From Tieghemiomyces parasiticus (lineage: Eukaryota; Kickxellomycota; Dimargaritomycetes; Dimargaritales; Dimargaritaceae): a DNA stretch of 64,000 nucleotides. A program made the translations under genes and the position numbers. The notes beneath the pieces are model-generated. The model saw nothing but the letters and a program-made list of their open reading frames with translations. It did not search any database and had not been told where the DNA came from. The DNA lies in the NCBI GenBank assembly GCA_027575765.1, contig JANBPT010000027.1, positions 44,707-108,706 of the forward strand, read 5' to 3'. The first letter of the stretch is position 1. Each line of letters opens with the position of its first letter. This document shows, piece by piece, positions 34,224 through 45,600 of this stretch.

Positions 34224-34508
34224 TGTCGCAGGTAAAGATTACCCTAGAAGAATTTAAGGCTAATAACCAAACGCACTAAAGATTAATAAACGAAAAATTG
34301 AAGAGCGAATTGCAGAATGGTGTAAACGGTTGTGTGTGAGTGATAGGCTATCGTTTATGGAGTATCGACCCGGAGGGCCTTTTATATTGAAGGATGTCTG
34401 GCATCCTTCGTAGCCGCTACGGCTTTTGAGTTAGGAGAGAACCCAAAGACAATAATGCGAGGCGGGGTTAGTACCAAGGTGGTTATGAAGGTAGTTACCA
34501 AGCTGCCA
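34224..34508 (-). repeat. Truncated solo LTR, subfamily A, copy 3
   Basis: The plus strand starts TGTCGCAGG, the counterpart of TGTCGTAGGGG in copy 2, and aligns with the first ~285 bases of 15321-15800. It stops exactly where the next LTR begins (34509). A perfect 8-bp-stem hairpin lies at 34389-34409 (arms GAAGGATG and CATCCTTC). Confidence 0.75.
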
Positions 34509-35033
34509 TGTGGTGCCCACAACTACTGATCCGATCAGTAGTCACACTAACCACTCATTTCCTCATTACCTAAGCTTATCTTCCTGCTCGAGCCTTCGTT
34601 ATTCCTTTATTCCCTTAGTCCTTTATTTCGTCATTCCTTTGTAGCGACGCCAACCTTTCCAATCCGCTGGGCGTCACCACTTTCCTTGACCGGCTCCTCC
34701 GCCTCTATCCGCTTAGGGTCTCCCGTCCCTCAATACTCTTCGTATTGACCTAGCAGCCGCGCAACTGCTTTCCCTATCCGCCCGGGCGCCAGTCCCGCCC
34801 CGCACTATCACCCTGGGGGTTCGTTCTGAACCCAAGCTGTAGCCATTATGAAGGATGCCGGTCATCCTTTGACATAAAAGACCTTTTGATCGCTATTCAA
34901 TAAACGATAGCTTAATAAACATACTCAACCGTTTTCATCATTCTGCAATCCGTGCATAAGTCTTTCAATTTATTAGTCTCTAGTTCCTCAGCTATTAGCC
35001 TCTAGTTTTCTCGAGGGAGTTTCCCCTACGACA
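34509..35033 (+). repeat. Solo LTR, subfamily A, copy 4
   Basis: This 525-bp element starts TGTGGTGCCC and ends CCCCTACGACA. It is very similar to 6441-6967, with long identical stretches such as 34533-34680. It abuts copy 3 head to head with no spacer. Flanking bases (TGCCA, TGGAT) do not give a clean duplication. The conserved hairpin is at 34850-34870. Confidence 0.82.
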
Positions 35034-35957
35034 TGGATGATCCTGTCCAATAGCCGGCGAGATGGATCGAAAAAAAACACAATGTGAAACATCTTGACGG
35101 CTGTTAGCGTCACTGTGTATACCTATATAAAAATTATATTAAGTGTATAATACCAAAGAAGCTACCAATAACGCTCGTCATGACGTCGGCAGTTCGTACT
35201 ACGATGTGATGGTGCGGTGAAACGATGAGACGTCGAAACTCCTGCCACTTGTTCGCAGGGACCGTCACCACAATGGTATCCTAACCATCGGGTGGGCCAT
35301 CGAACTAACCAGCAAGGCTGTCACCAGGAATGCCACAAAATCCCCCTTTTTAGAGGAAGTGGACAAACTTGAAATTCGGGGGTGACCTTTAACCATCCTT
35401 CTTCCTCTTTTTTTTTCTTTTCCTTCATGAGCCATTTTCTACTGGATTTTATTTTGACCATCGTCCCGCTAATGGTCTTTCATCTACAGCATGACCTTGC
35501 TATCACATTCGACATGCCTGCCGTTCGGACTACTCGCTCCGTGGCATCTAGCCGTCGTTGAATCTAAACACGTGGCCAGGAACTAGCGTCAGAGCTATTA
35601 CACAGTTTACTATGAGTTACATAGGATGACTTCATCACACCAACTAAACTACGGTAAAATAATAGAAGGCAGACGGCTATAGTTGGTTACTTTAGGGTGG
35701 TGATCGTTTCCTTCCGCCTTTGCCTTCCAACCAATCCAACCTAGTGACTTGAGGGCCGACATTGATCCATGACTAGGAGACACTCCCTGGGCGGCTATGA
35801 ATGCCAATGCTTACTTTGCGCAACGATCCACCAGAAACAAGTCACGAAAAAGTGTTTATGCTGCCTTTGTGGAATGGAAAGTGAGTCGTGTTAAACTGCG
35901 CGGACCAAGGTGGAACCTATGTGAAAAATTAAAAAGCATGGCCAGAGTATTCCAAAC
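35034..35957. other. Spacer downstream of PWP2
   Basis: This AT-rich stretch includes a T-rich run near 35405. The PWP2 3' untranslated region must lie at its right end. The continuation of the truncated LTR copy 3 was looked for after 35033 and not found. Confidence 0.4.
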
Positions 35958-38866
35958 TTAGGCCTTGGCGGTTGTGTGTGACCGACTGGCCTTGACGGCT
36001 AGGTCCTCTTCCTCCTCCTCATTATCTACCGACATATGGCTACTTTCCTCGTCCACGTCTTCTTCGCTGTCATCACTTTCCTCCTCATCCTCTTCTTCAG
36101 AGCCCTCCTTCTCTGCATCTTCTAGAGTCCGCCGGCTGAGTGACTTGAGGTACCGGATAGTATGCACGTTCTCGGTGCACACCTTGGCGAGTTCCACCTG
36201 CATGCGCGATAGCACCTTCTGGATGTTCCGCAGGGTGGGCTGTAGCCGGTTGGACTGCCGGCGAATGAAATCACCGTGGTGCTTCATCAACTGGGCAACC
36301 CACAAGAGGTGAAACTCGAGATGTGGGGAACGTTCGGCCTGGGTAGCGATGAAGTTCAACATGTGGCCGACGTAGGGGCCGGGGAACCCTGGGACGAGCA
36401 CAGGCACGTGGGCCGATGGAATGGCGTCGTAGATTTTGGCGATAAGGGTCGCCTCATTGAGCCGGAGGGCCATAATGAGCGCCATGAGATAGTCGGTGTC
36501 ACGGAGGGCGGCCAGGGCGGCGGCCGGTGTCACGGTGGTGTCCAGATCAAAGGGGTCGAAAATCCAGGCCTCGTCGAGCGAGTAGAGAAGAAGGCCGTCA
36601 GTGCACACGGCGGCCCAGGCCCGCCCCGTGGGTGAGAAGGCCAGGTCGGTGGTGCGGATCTCGGGCTGGGTGGTCCGCTGGGAAAGGTCACCCTTACGGA
36701 CTCCGGGTAGGGAGGTCCGGTTGACGCGAAGACCATGGAGGTCGACCTCCTCGTCAGACTGGTCGTCAATCAGGGCGAGCGGGCCGCCGTCGCTCTGCTG
36801 GCGGTAGTTGGCGCGCAGTTTTACGCCCTGGTAGTCGAGGTTTTCGGTGATGCGGAACCGACGGATAAGAATGTACGTGTCGGTGTCGTAGAGGCAGATG
36901 TGGTTGCTGCGGCCACCGCCCAGGATGGCGGTGCCATCGGCGCTGTAAGCGATTCGGGTGAAGGCCTGGGTCTTATGCTGGTTGTTGATACTGGTCAGGT
37001 CGTCCACAGCTTTGCCGGCCACCAAGTCACGGCGGCCCTCAATCGAGCCCGTTTGGGTGCCGTATTCCACGTTCCAAAAGTTGATTTGGCCGTCCAGCGT
37101 ACTGCAGGCCAGTTGTTCACCGTCCGGTCGGAAGGCCACTGATAGAACCTCGCGCGAATGCTCGAAGCACCGCACCTTGCGGTCGCGGTCTAGCAGATAC
37201 CACAGGCGCACCGTCTTATCCCAAGATGCCGAGGCGAGGATATTTCCCTCCGGGTGAAAGGCCAGCTGGCTGACAGGGGCCTGGTGGGCAGCCAGCGTGT
37301 CAAGGAGCTTGCCCGTCTGCAGCGACCAGGAGAAAATCGTGAAGTCCTCTTTGGCGCTGGCGGTCACAATTTCGCCGCTGGGGTCCACGGCCAACGCGCC
37401 GAATTGGGTGGGCGTTGGGGAAACAAGGGTGCGGAAATTGCGGTAGCGGATCAAGTCAAAGGCGCGCACAGTACCGTCCAGGGAGGCGGAGACGACCACT
37501 TGGCCGTTTTTGGTGAAGGTTAGGGCTTCGATGGCGCCCTTGTGGTCAGTGAAGGTCACAAAACAGTACCCAGACCCGGTGTTCCACACCTTGATCCGGC
37601 CTTGACCATCGCCGGTGGCCACATACTGGCCGTCCGGGGAGTAGGCCACAGCGCTCATGTCGTGTGAGTGGCCCTGCTGCTTGAGTACGTACGATTCGGA
37701 CTGCCATTCCCAGACCAGCAGCTGGCCCAGGGCAGCCGAGCCCACGCCAATCCACTCGCCAGTGGGATTTAGCGTGAGGGTAGTGATCGGGTGTGACCCC
37801 ACGCTGAGCAGGTGGATCGGCGTCGCGTCAGGCATCTGCCAGATACCGAAGCTGCCGTTACCGAACCCGAGCACCAGGAGCTGGCTGGCCGCGTGGAACG
37901 CTGCGCAGGTCACCCCGCCCTGGGCCTTGGCCAGGGCCTTTTGGGATACAATTTCCCACAGGCCCTGCCCTTCCGATGTCAGAAACTCACTAGCGGTCAT
38001 CTCGTCTTCGGTGTCGGGCTTGACGCATCGACGGACGACAAATGCTCGGTTACGCGTGACAGTGTAAAGGTACCGGTCGTCGGGCCCGAGCCAGGCGGCC
38101 ACCACGGCCTCCTGGTGGCCGCCGAGTGAATAGCTCTGCATGTAGGTGCGCGGCTGAATCTTGGCCGGCAGCACGTGGAGCCTCACGAGTCGGTCGCGTG
38201 ACGATACCAGGAGGCCGCGGCTATCGCTGGTCCAGCTTATGTGGCTGATATCGTCCTTGGCCGGGCCAGTCACGGCGAAGGTCTCCAGCTTGCTCCGCTG
38301 ACGGTCGAGGTTCGGTGTGGAATAGACGTAGACTACGCTGCCACTCGAAATTGCGAACAGCCGGCTGTCGGGACTGAACGCCATCGTCGTCGAGCCTGCT
38401 TGAATGCCGAATTTGGCAATTGTGATTTTACGCACAGTGTTGATCACGTTGACCATGCCGCCGCGATCAATCGCCACTATAAACAGGCCATTCGGCGAGA
38501 TAGCCATGGCTTCGATGTCGTGGGCGCTCTGGGTGGGTAGCGTCTCGGCACGATTATTGACCAGATCGAAGATGGATATCCGGTTGCCCACCGGGCTGGC
38601 GATTGAGTTACCATCGGGTGTGAACACTATGTTACCGGCCTTGTATACAGACCCGCACAGGTTGGAGAACTGGGAGTGAAAGTGTCGTGAGGCGGGAACG
38701 ATGGGTAACGTAGAAGGTTAGCGAGGGGAATAAATAGGGATGGCAATCGGGTCAAGCCTGAGATAACTTGCACAGGTTTTCGCCCCAGCGTTGCTATATT
38801 CACCACTGGGCCCTGGGCAGGCCGGAAGTAATTGGAGAGCTGGCTTACCTTAAAGTTAGTCTTCAT
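35958..38866 (-). CDS. PWP2: PWP2/UTP1, WD40 protein of the small-subunit processome
   Basis: This nucleolar U3 snoRNP (UTP-B) component is needed for 18S rRNA processing. Exon 1 is only 18 bases (38866-38849, encoding MKTNFK); the intron 38848-38670 runs GTAAGC to CAG in phase 0; exon 2 is 38669-35958, giving 909 residues (yeast 923). The start joins to FSNLCGSVYKAGNI and PVGNRISIFDLVNN, the conserved Pwp2 N-terminus. Around a dozen WD40 units follow, with endings such as DGTVRAFDL, DKTVRLWYL and DGQINFWNV. The C-terminal third holds the Utp12-type helical domain (about 725-850), and the tail is very acidic (runs of Glu/Asp). Without the tiny first exon the protein would start at an internal Met and lack a conserved segment, which supports the spliced model. 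Confidence 0.94.
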
Positions 38867-39606
38867 GGTAGAGACGAATGGACCGTGGTGGCCGTAATGA
38901 TAACTTGCAAGTAGAATGTGGAATGCGAATCGACAAAAGAAATACTAGGGTTATGACCGTCCAAAGTGCAGCGAGAGCCCATGTCCGAGTGACTCGGCCC
39001 TTTACGCAGATAGGTTTCGAGGTCCTTGCTGACATCCAGGGAAAAAAAGAAAAAAAAGTTAAAGGTGGACGGGCTTAAGGTATGGCCTAGATAGTGGAGC
39101 TAGTGGAATGGCTAGGTTGATGAAAAATCGAAAGGTAGTAGATAAATAACACGTGACCGCATTCAATGAGACAATTCACGGTTCTCGGTCAAGCTGGTGC
39201 TTTTTCAGCCTCTCTGGTTCCGTGGCGTATGGGCCTGTAGCTGACTCGGCCCTCCTTGTCTCATTGGCATGTCGCGTGAGTATGTGTTAAATTGCTAACT
39301 GGTTTACTATTCGGAACACTATTATTACCTGTACGACAATTTTATAAAAATCAACTTGGTACAAAATGGAAGGGGCCAGTAGAACTAATCGGCCGGATAT
39401 GGCTAGAACGAGAAACCGAATCAGAAGGGAAAAAAGAGAAATGAATACCCGCGCGCAGTAAGGGGGATTGCAGGTCAGGGTGGAAAGCCCCAACGAATAA
39501 AGAGAGAAAATAGGGAAGAAGGGCGGTCTGCAAGGCCGACCGGCCCTATATTGGCATAATGTGTCATTGGAGCAATTAAGGTGGAATACCCCTAAAAGGG
39601 GACACC
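38867..39606. other. Upstream region of PWP2 and spacer
   Basis: This includes the presumed PWP2 promoter. A/T-rich stretches occur near 39050 and 39340-39450. The frame at 39287-39637 on the minus strand is hydrophobic but unrecognised and overlaps the repeat edge. Confidence 0.4.
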
Positions 39607-40813
39607 GCTCCACATTTTGAAAACGAGTTTGCGCCATGCGATGATGGATATCATACCACTTGTGTGTAGTATTTGCGGGACTGTCCCGTGAATTTACGTT
39701 TCGAAGGATACTAATTTTTGCGTTTAACGAGCCGAGCCGTTTGTGTCAATGAACATACAGCAAAGTGAGAAATGTTGGCAGAATGGCAAAAGGTCGAGCC
39801 GATTAGTACGTTGCCTCACAGCAGGCTGCAGTTGTTCCACCCATTTCTTAGATGAGGCTTCTCTGCCCAGCCGACTCACCTCTAGGGTGCCTCCCTACCA
39901 TTACATCGAATGGAGAGTGGCCCGAATAGCTTGCTTTTGTTGCATCATAGCCCTGCAATAACAGGGCTGGAAGGTTCTTCATGGACCTGGTGAGGAACGG
40001 CCTTTGTGCTGACACTTCACCCATGGCTTCTGGTCAGCAGTAGTAGTGACCTTGCACTTTGCAGCCTTGGCAGGTACCAGACCACCACCATCATCCTGGG
40101 ACTTTATACACTGGAATCACTCCGGAATCTCACCGTTGGCCCGGAGACTCAAGAGGATGGGGGAGTAGTAAATACACGGGGGTTGAGAATACGATATAAA
40201 AGTAGAGGGTTATATGGCAGCCTGTCGTTTATTGAGGCGGCTGGCGGACAGGTACTATATATCCATTCTGGTCTTGACTTCCAACAGTTGTTGTGAAGTG
40301 GCAGCAGCGATGAATACATCATCGAAAGGCAGCAGGGAGAAACACAGCATGGAGGAGACGAGAGGACACTGAAGCATGCTATCCCAAGAACGACTAATCG
40401 TAGGAAAATTCATCAAACGGTGCAGGCGATTTCGATGGACTCGGCTTATCGTGATCGTTCCGAATCCAGGTAAGAGGTCGCTGTTAAGGCTGCGATCATA
40501 AGTTGGCGATTATTCCGACCACAATAATCATCAATGGCATTGACCTAGGCTGGTATGGCAAGTAGCGTCCAACTTGGCACTGTCGATGCAGCTCGAGGAC
40601 CTGGCGTCAGCGACATCAACAGCAGCAAGCATAGCATGGGATCCACTGGTTCTGGCGCATAATGCGACGACGCAAACTGGCTGGTCACAGCCCGTGCAAA
40701 CAACGCGTCACCCAAGACGCACAGCTAGCGAGTGGGAAGCCCAAAATTCCCATCTTAGCAGGTGCAAAAATAAACCTGCTGCTATGCGAACACCTCTGCA
40801 AAATACAGTAGAT
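39607..40813 (+). repeat. Dispersed repeat R3, copy b
   Basis: This is the best-preserved partner of 3604-4830, in the opposite orientation. It contains GATATAAAAG at about 40194 and CTGTCGTTTATTGAGGCG at about 40220. An open frame at 40006-40296 is shared in part with copy a, but substitutions are not conserving the protein. Ends are placed where the alignment with copy a stops. Confidence 0.8.
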
Positions 40814-42557
40814 GTCGCGCCGCCAGATTTCTCTTTAGATGGGTACAGCGAGGCAGCTTGCTGATTTCTCTGCCTCTCCCTTCCTGGTCAGATTTTTAAA
40901 GAGGCATATCGATAGGCGCGGCTCGGCTAGGTTTGCGACTAATGTGTCTCCGGGTACGCAGTCTTTGCGATAGAGTTGCTGAGGAAGTCAGTTTAGAAAC
41001 TGGGTGGCCTAGACCATGTAACTGAATCCTTTGCTCATCGTCCACTTTGCAAGGCTTACACAGAAAACAAATACAGGGCACCTTATTGGGCATCATTGGT
41101 CAGCACACGGCCGCTAAAGACTGGATCGGCCAAAAGGTCCAACGCGGGGGATATTGAGACGAGATTCAAATCCTCTGTGCGTATGAGAGTGAGACTTACC
41201 ACCGTGCGGCCTGGCCGATCGGGCTGCCAAATTAAAGTCCTTAGTTGGACACCACACCTTCATCGTCTCCACTTTCACCCGCTCGCACCAATTAGGAAGA
41301 CAGTACTTGGAAAGTACCCCCTGGGTTGATACGAGTAGGATGGTGAGTCCATCACTTTTCGGCAACCAACCAGTGCGATAAGCTACGTCAAGTTACCAGG
41401 TGATGATGGGGCAATAAGAAAGGGAATGTAGCAAGGTAAGGCAGGATAGATGACCTTCTACAGCCGTTCGCAACCCACCTGGCTTCCACTAATGACGTGT
41501 ACAGCAAAGGGACTCCGACGTCGGCGTGGCAAGTCAAGCGCAAACACGCGGAGAATGATTAGTCATAAAATCTTAGCAAAGCCAGACTAGGCCAACTAGT
41601 TCAACACCGCTGGTCCTGGTACAACGCTCGCCAGCATGGGGTTCTCAATCCGGCGAAATTAGAGGGCAAAGGGATGACGCTTATGGCCTGGGTTCGAGCT
41701 GCCCGTTCAAGCCACCAACTTTAACCGGCGCCCGCCGGTCAAGAAACGAGTATAAGAGTGCTATTCCGGCAGAATGAAGTTGCTTGGCCGCTATTATACT
41801 AGTCAGGTGATATTTTTCGACCACCATCCAGTACCGCCCCATCGGCCAGTATTGTCGTCCTTAATGTGAAAAAACTATCAGTGTGGTATGCTTATACATA
41901 GAGCCCGCCAGTCGGTAGCCACGCCCATTAATTTCAAGTTTGTCATATCCCACCCCCGCTCGGCGTCCTCAATTATCGTTGTTTAGCTTTACTAGTTATC
42001 ACTATCCACCGTCGCAGCTATGCGCTGCCCTTGGTACGCTTTCCTCTCTGTAGGCACCATATGTACTTTGCGCTTCCCTACCAGGTTAGCGCCTGTTACT
42101 ATGACTGCAGCACAGTGCCCTTAAGCTGCGTGGGTGGGCATCTGAACAGCTGCTTTAATCAAGTAAACAAGGTCCGCCAGAAACAACCATGCGGGTTTTA
42201 AGACCAGGTGTAGACTTACTAGGGCTACCACACGTCCTGTCCCTGGACGCTCCAGGCCTGAGAGGATCATGGTGAAAGGTCAAAAAGGTGGTAGCACAGG
42301 GTGTGTGGCTCGAGGGAGGGGTGTAGGTGAAGTGGACACGGAGGGAAGGCCGATTAGTGAGTAGGCCAAGGGGGTCAGTGCCGAAACCATAGTGGGACAC
42401 TTAGTCAGGTTATACAATGGCCTCAGCTTAATAAGAAACCATCGCCTAGGTGTGGGCACTACCTGTTCAAGGCAAGGGGGTTGCTACCCTATTGGTCAAA
42501 TAAACCAGTAAGGTAATGCCATCACTGCTGTTGGATTAGATTGATTTTTAGTAGAAC
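40814..42557. other. Gene-poor spacer
   Basis: No gene, tRNA or repeat copy was recognised. Frames at 40896-41096, 41096-41329, 41114-41365 and 42155-42400 have no family resemblance. Confidence 0.4.
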
Positions 42558-42573
42558 TATATATATATATATA
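42558..42573. repeat. (TA)n microsatellite
   Basis: A run of about eight TA units lies some 95 bases beyond the TRA1 stop, probably in or just past its 3' untranslated region. Confidence 0.8.
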
Positions 42574-42667
42574 AACGGATGCATCTGATAAAAACTCCGT
42601 TCAGGGCATGTATGGATAAAAAAATGAAATAGCAAGCAAGCAAGCGGTGGGAAGATACTCCTCACTT

Positions 42668-45600
42668 TTAGAACCATGGCATCCAGATACAGTCCATGCG
42701 GGCGAGGATCCCGGGGTTAGTGGCGTGGGATACTAGATCCAGCACGGTTTGACAGGCCGGTACTGTCTGGTCGGCGCCCTTGGCCCGGTCGTTCCGGCAG
42801 GCCAAGGTCTCTGCCTTGACCAAGACAGTATGGACGTTCTGGGCCACACGGTCACGGAGCACAGTGTGGTCCAGGGTGGCAGTTGCATTCGCCCCCTGGC
42901 CACCGTGGGCCGCCTGCCAGCTGTATAGCTCGTCTCGGGCAAACACGCTTAGGTAGTCCGCCAGTTCATGTTCGGGTTCGACCAGTCCGCGGGCCACGGC
43001 GACCAGACAGCCCACAAAAGCGCCCTCGACGCCCACGGGGGTGAGGAAGGTTTGCAGGTTCGGCGTGAGTCGGAACGGCACGGCCTCGACGTTGGTAAAC
43101 AACGGGCTCTGGGCCGTCCACATGGGGACGAGCTCGGTGGCCCACACTCGGCCCGTGGCGCGCGACACTTGGAATTTATGGGGGTAGCGATGGCCCGCAC
43201 TGAGCACGTACGTCATAAACGTACTGAGGGCCAGCTGGGCTGTAACCTGCTGGCGAAACCGCCAGTAGGCCCCGGCGGACGGGGCAGCGGCCAAGGCGTA
43301 GTCGCGAAGGATGGTTGGCGGGGCGTAAAGCGTCGACAGTCGGTCAATCACGTCCATCTTGAGGCTGACGGCCTCAGGTTTGGCCCTTCCCGCGTCGGCC
43401 CGCTGGAGCTGAGTCAAGTAAAACGCTGTGGCGGCGTCGCGATCAATCTGTTTGGTGCGGCAGTGGGACTCGTACACGGCCTGCAGGCTCACATAAGTCG
43501 GGTCATCGGCCACCAGGCGCAGGTGCGGGGCGACCGCCACGATAACCGGGAGAGTAAACGTAAGACCCCGGCGCCGCGGTTCGCGTTGGTTACCCAAGAC
43601 ACCGTCCAAAAAGCGGAACAGTTGGTGGACACGTTCCTCGCGACGGCTGTGCCGTGGTAGAGGCTGCTGCACCAGGAATGGGTAGATGGTACCGTCATGG
43701 CCGCGGATGCGCAGGCGGCGGGCGACGCTGCCGAACCCGCGCACGGTATCCACCGCCGGTACAAACCGGTCGATGCGGATGGGGTCGCCGTCAGCGCGCA
43801 GCAACTGGTACTGGCCGGGTACCTCGATTTCGTCATAGCGGGTAGCGCCGAATTCGACGAGGTAATGACTGAACCGTTCTAGGGGCTGGCGGGCCGGGCG
43901 AGCGGCCACGCGGGTCTCAAACCGGTCGCGCCAGGTGCGCAGCCGGGTGAGGTAGGGTTCGAACGTCAGGTTGGGCTCCAGGAACGCCGCGGCGAAGGCC
44001 GGCCGGTCGGCCGGGGGCACGACGCTGTGGGCGAACTTGCGGAGGTTGGCCGCAGTTGTCGGCGGTAAGGCCGACGCGCCCAACCCGTGGGCCAGTCGGA
44101 GGCTAAGCTGCTGGACGGCGTCACTATGCAGGGCCACTAGGAGTCGGTACACCTCCTCATCCGACGTCGGTTTAAGGCGGGTCTGGATCTGTTCGAGCAT
44201 CATTTCAATGGAAGTGCCAGCCAAGGGGAAAGCAGTCTTGAGCACGCGCATGATCTCATCCACATGTTCAAAGGCCGGGTCCACCGCCGGGCTGGGCGTC
44301 GCACCCGCGCCCATGGGACGGCGCTGCAATTGGAGTTCCTCGCGAGCGGCGCGTACAGGGTAGTGCAGGGCCTGTGGGAAATTCTTGGCCAGCATAATGA
44401 GGAGCGACCGGCACAGGCGCACTTCGCGGTGGTGGAGCCCGGTCAGCAGCTGCGGGATAAAGGCCGCCCAGGCCAAGTGGGGTCGTTCACCCTGGAACTT
44501 CTCGAACATGCCAGCCATGCTACCATCCGGGTCGAGGCTAAGCAACCAGAGGATACGGGCGAGGTACCGGCGGGCGTGGCGGGGTTTCTGGGCGAGACCT
44601 GCGGCGTGGAGGTAGCACGAGAGGGCGTTGGGCCCCCAGTCGGTGTCCGTCGGGTGTGCTGCAAACTGCCGGTCGTTGAACTGTGCCCAGGCCGCCCAGG
44701 CCTTCCCCGAGGCCAGGTCAGCCTGGATGGCCTCCGAAAACGCGTGCTTGGCCAGGACAGGCATCCCCAGTTTGGCTAGGAACCGGCCCTTTAACGCGAA
44801 GAACTCGGCGCGCTGGGCGCCGTTGAAATACACCAGATTGGTGTTGTTGATCACGTCTAGCCCGGTGGTCCACTCGGCCGGCCGGGCATAGTAGCACTGG
44901 GCCTGCTCGCGCAGCTTGAGGAAGGCCTCCTGGATTTCGATGTTGGGCAGGGTGTAGATCTTGTCAAGGGAGTCCACACACACGTCCAGGAGGCCGTGGC
45001 GCCTGGCCACCTCGGCGAACCGGTTGATAAGCCATGCGGTCTCGTGATAGCCCCGGTAGGCGAATGAAACGGCCGGGCCGGGCGTGGCGACGGCAGTATT
45101 ACCGCTGCTAGCAGCGTTGGCTGCCGCGGTGAGGGCCGGAAGAAGCGGTAGGTAGGCCTTGTTGATGGCAGTGAACGTGTGCTGGCGCCAGGCCACCAGG
45201 TCAGACCACAGGTCAATGTCGTCCCACTGATTGGGCAGCCGTTCACGCCAAGTCTGAAGCCCGGCCTTCAGGTCGTGGGCACGGGTCTCTAGGTTCGCAG
45301 CGGTGGTGACGGACAGGCCGGCGTAAAGGTGGGCGGCCTCCTGTAATTCGACCGTCAGCTGAAACAGGTGCAGGGTCGATACATGTGCGGGGCCCACCGC
45401 GGCTGGGAGGGCGGACCAGGCGCGCAGGGCGCTCTGGACTCCGGTGTGGCAGGCGGTGGCGAAGGCCGACTCGTCGGTAGGGTCCCGTAGAAGAGTGCGG
45501 AAGGCGGCATAGAGTCGGGCACGAGGGCCCTCGGGCTCGGGCAAGGCAGCCAAGAGCGGGTCAACGCGGGTACCGTCCTGCTTCCAGTCCCATAGTCTCC

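Noticed and set aside
35205..35250. GATGAG...CGAAAC arrangement recalling a hammerhead ribozyme core
   Set aside because: The bases before it read AC instead of the required CU of CUGAUGA, and I could not find flanking stems I and III.
5208..41125. Short similarity between about 5208-5235 and 41088-41115 (ATTGGGCAT...GGTCAGCAC)
   Set aside because: Only about 25 bases agree and the flanks do not align, so it is too short to call a repeat.
41150..41180. GATTCAAATCC, resembling a tRNA T-loop/B box
   Set aside because: The flanking bases do not form a five-pair T stem, and no anticodon or acceptor stem fits on either strand. No tRNA was found anywhere in the window by this kind of reading.
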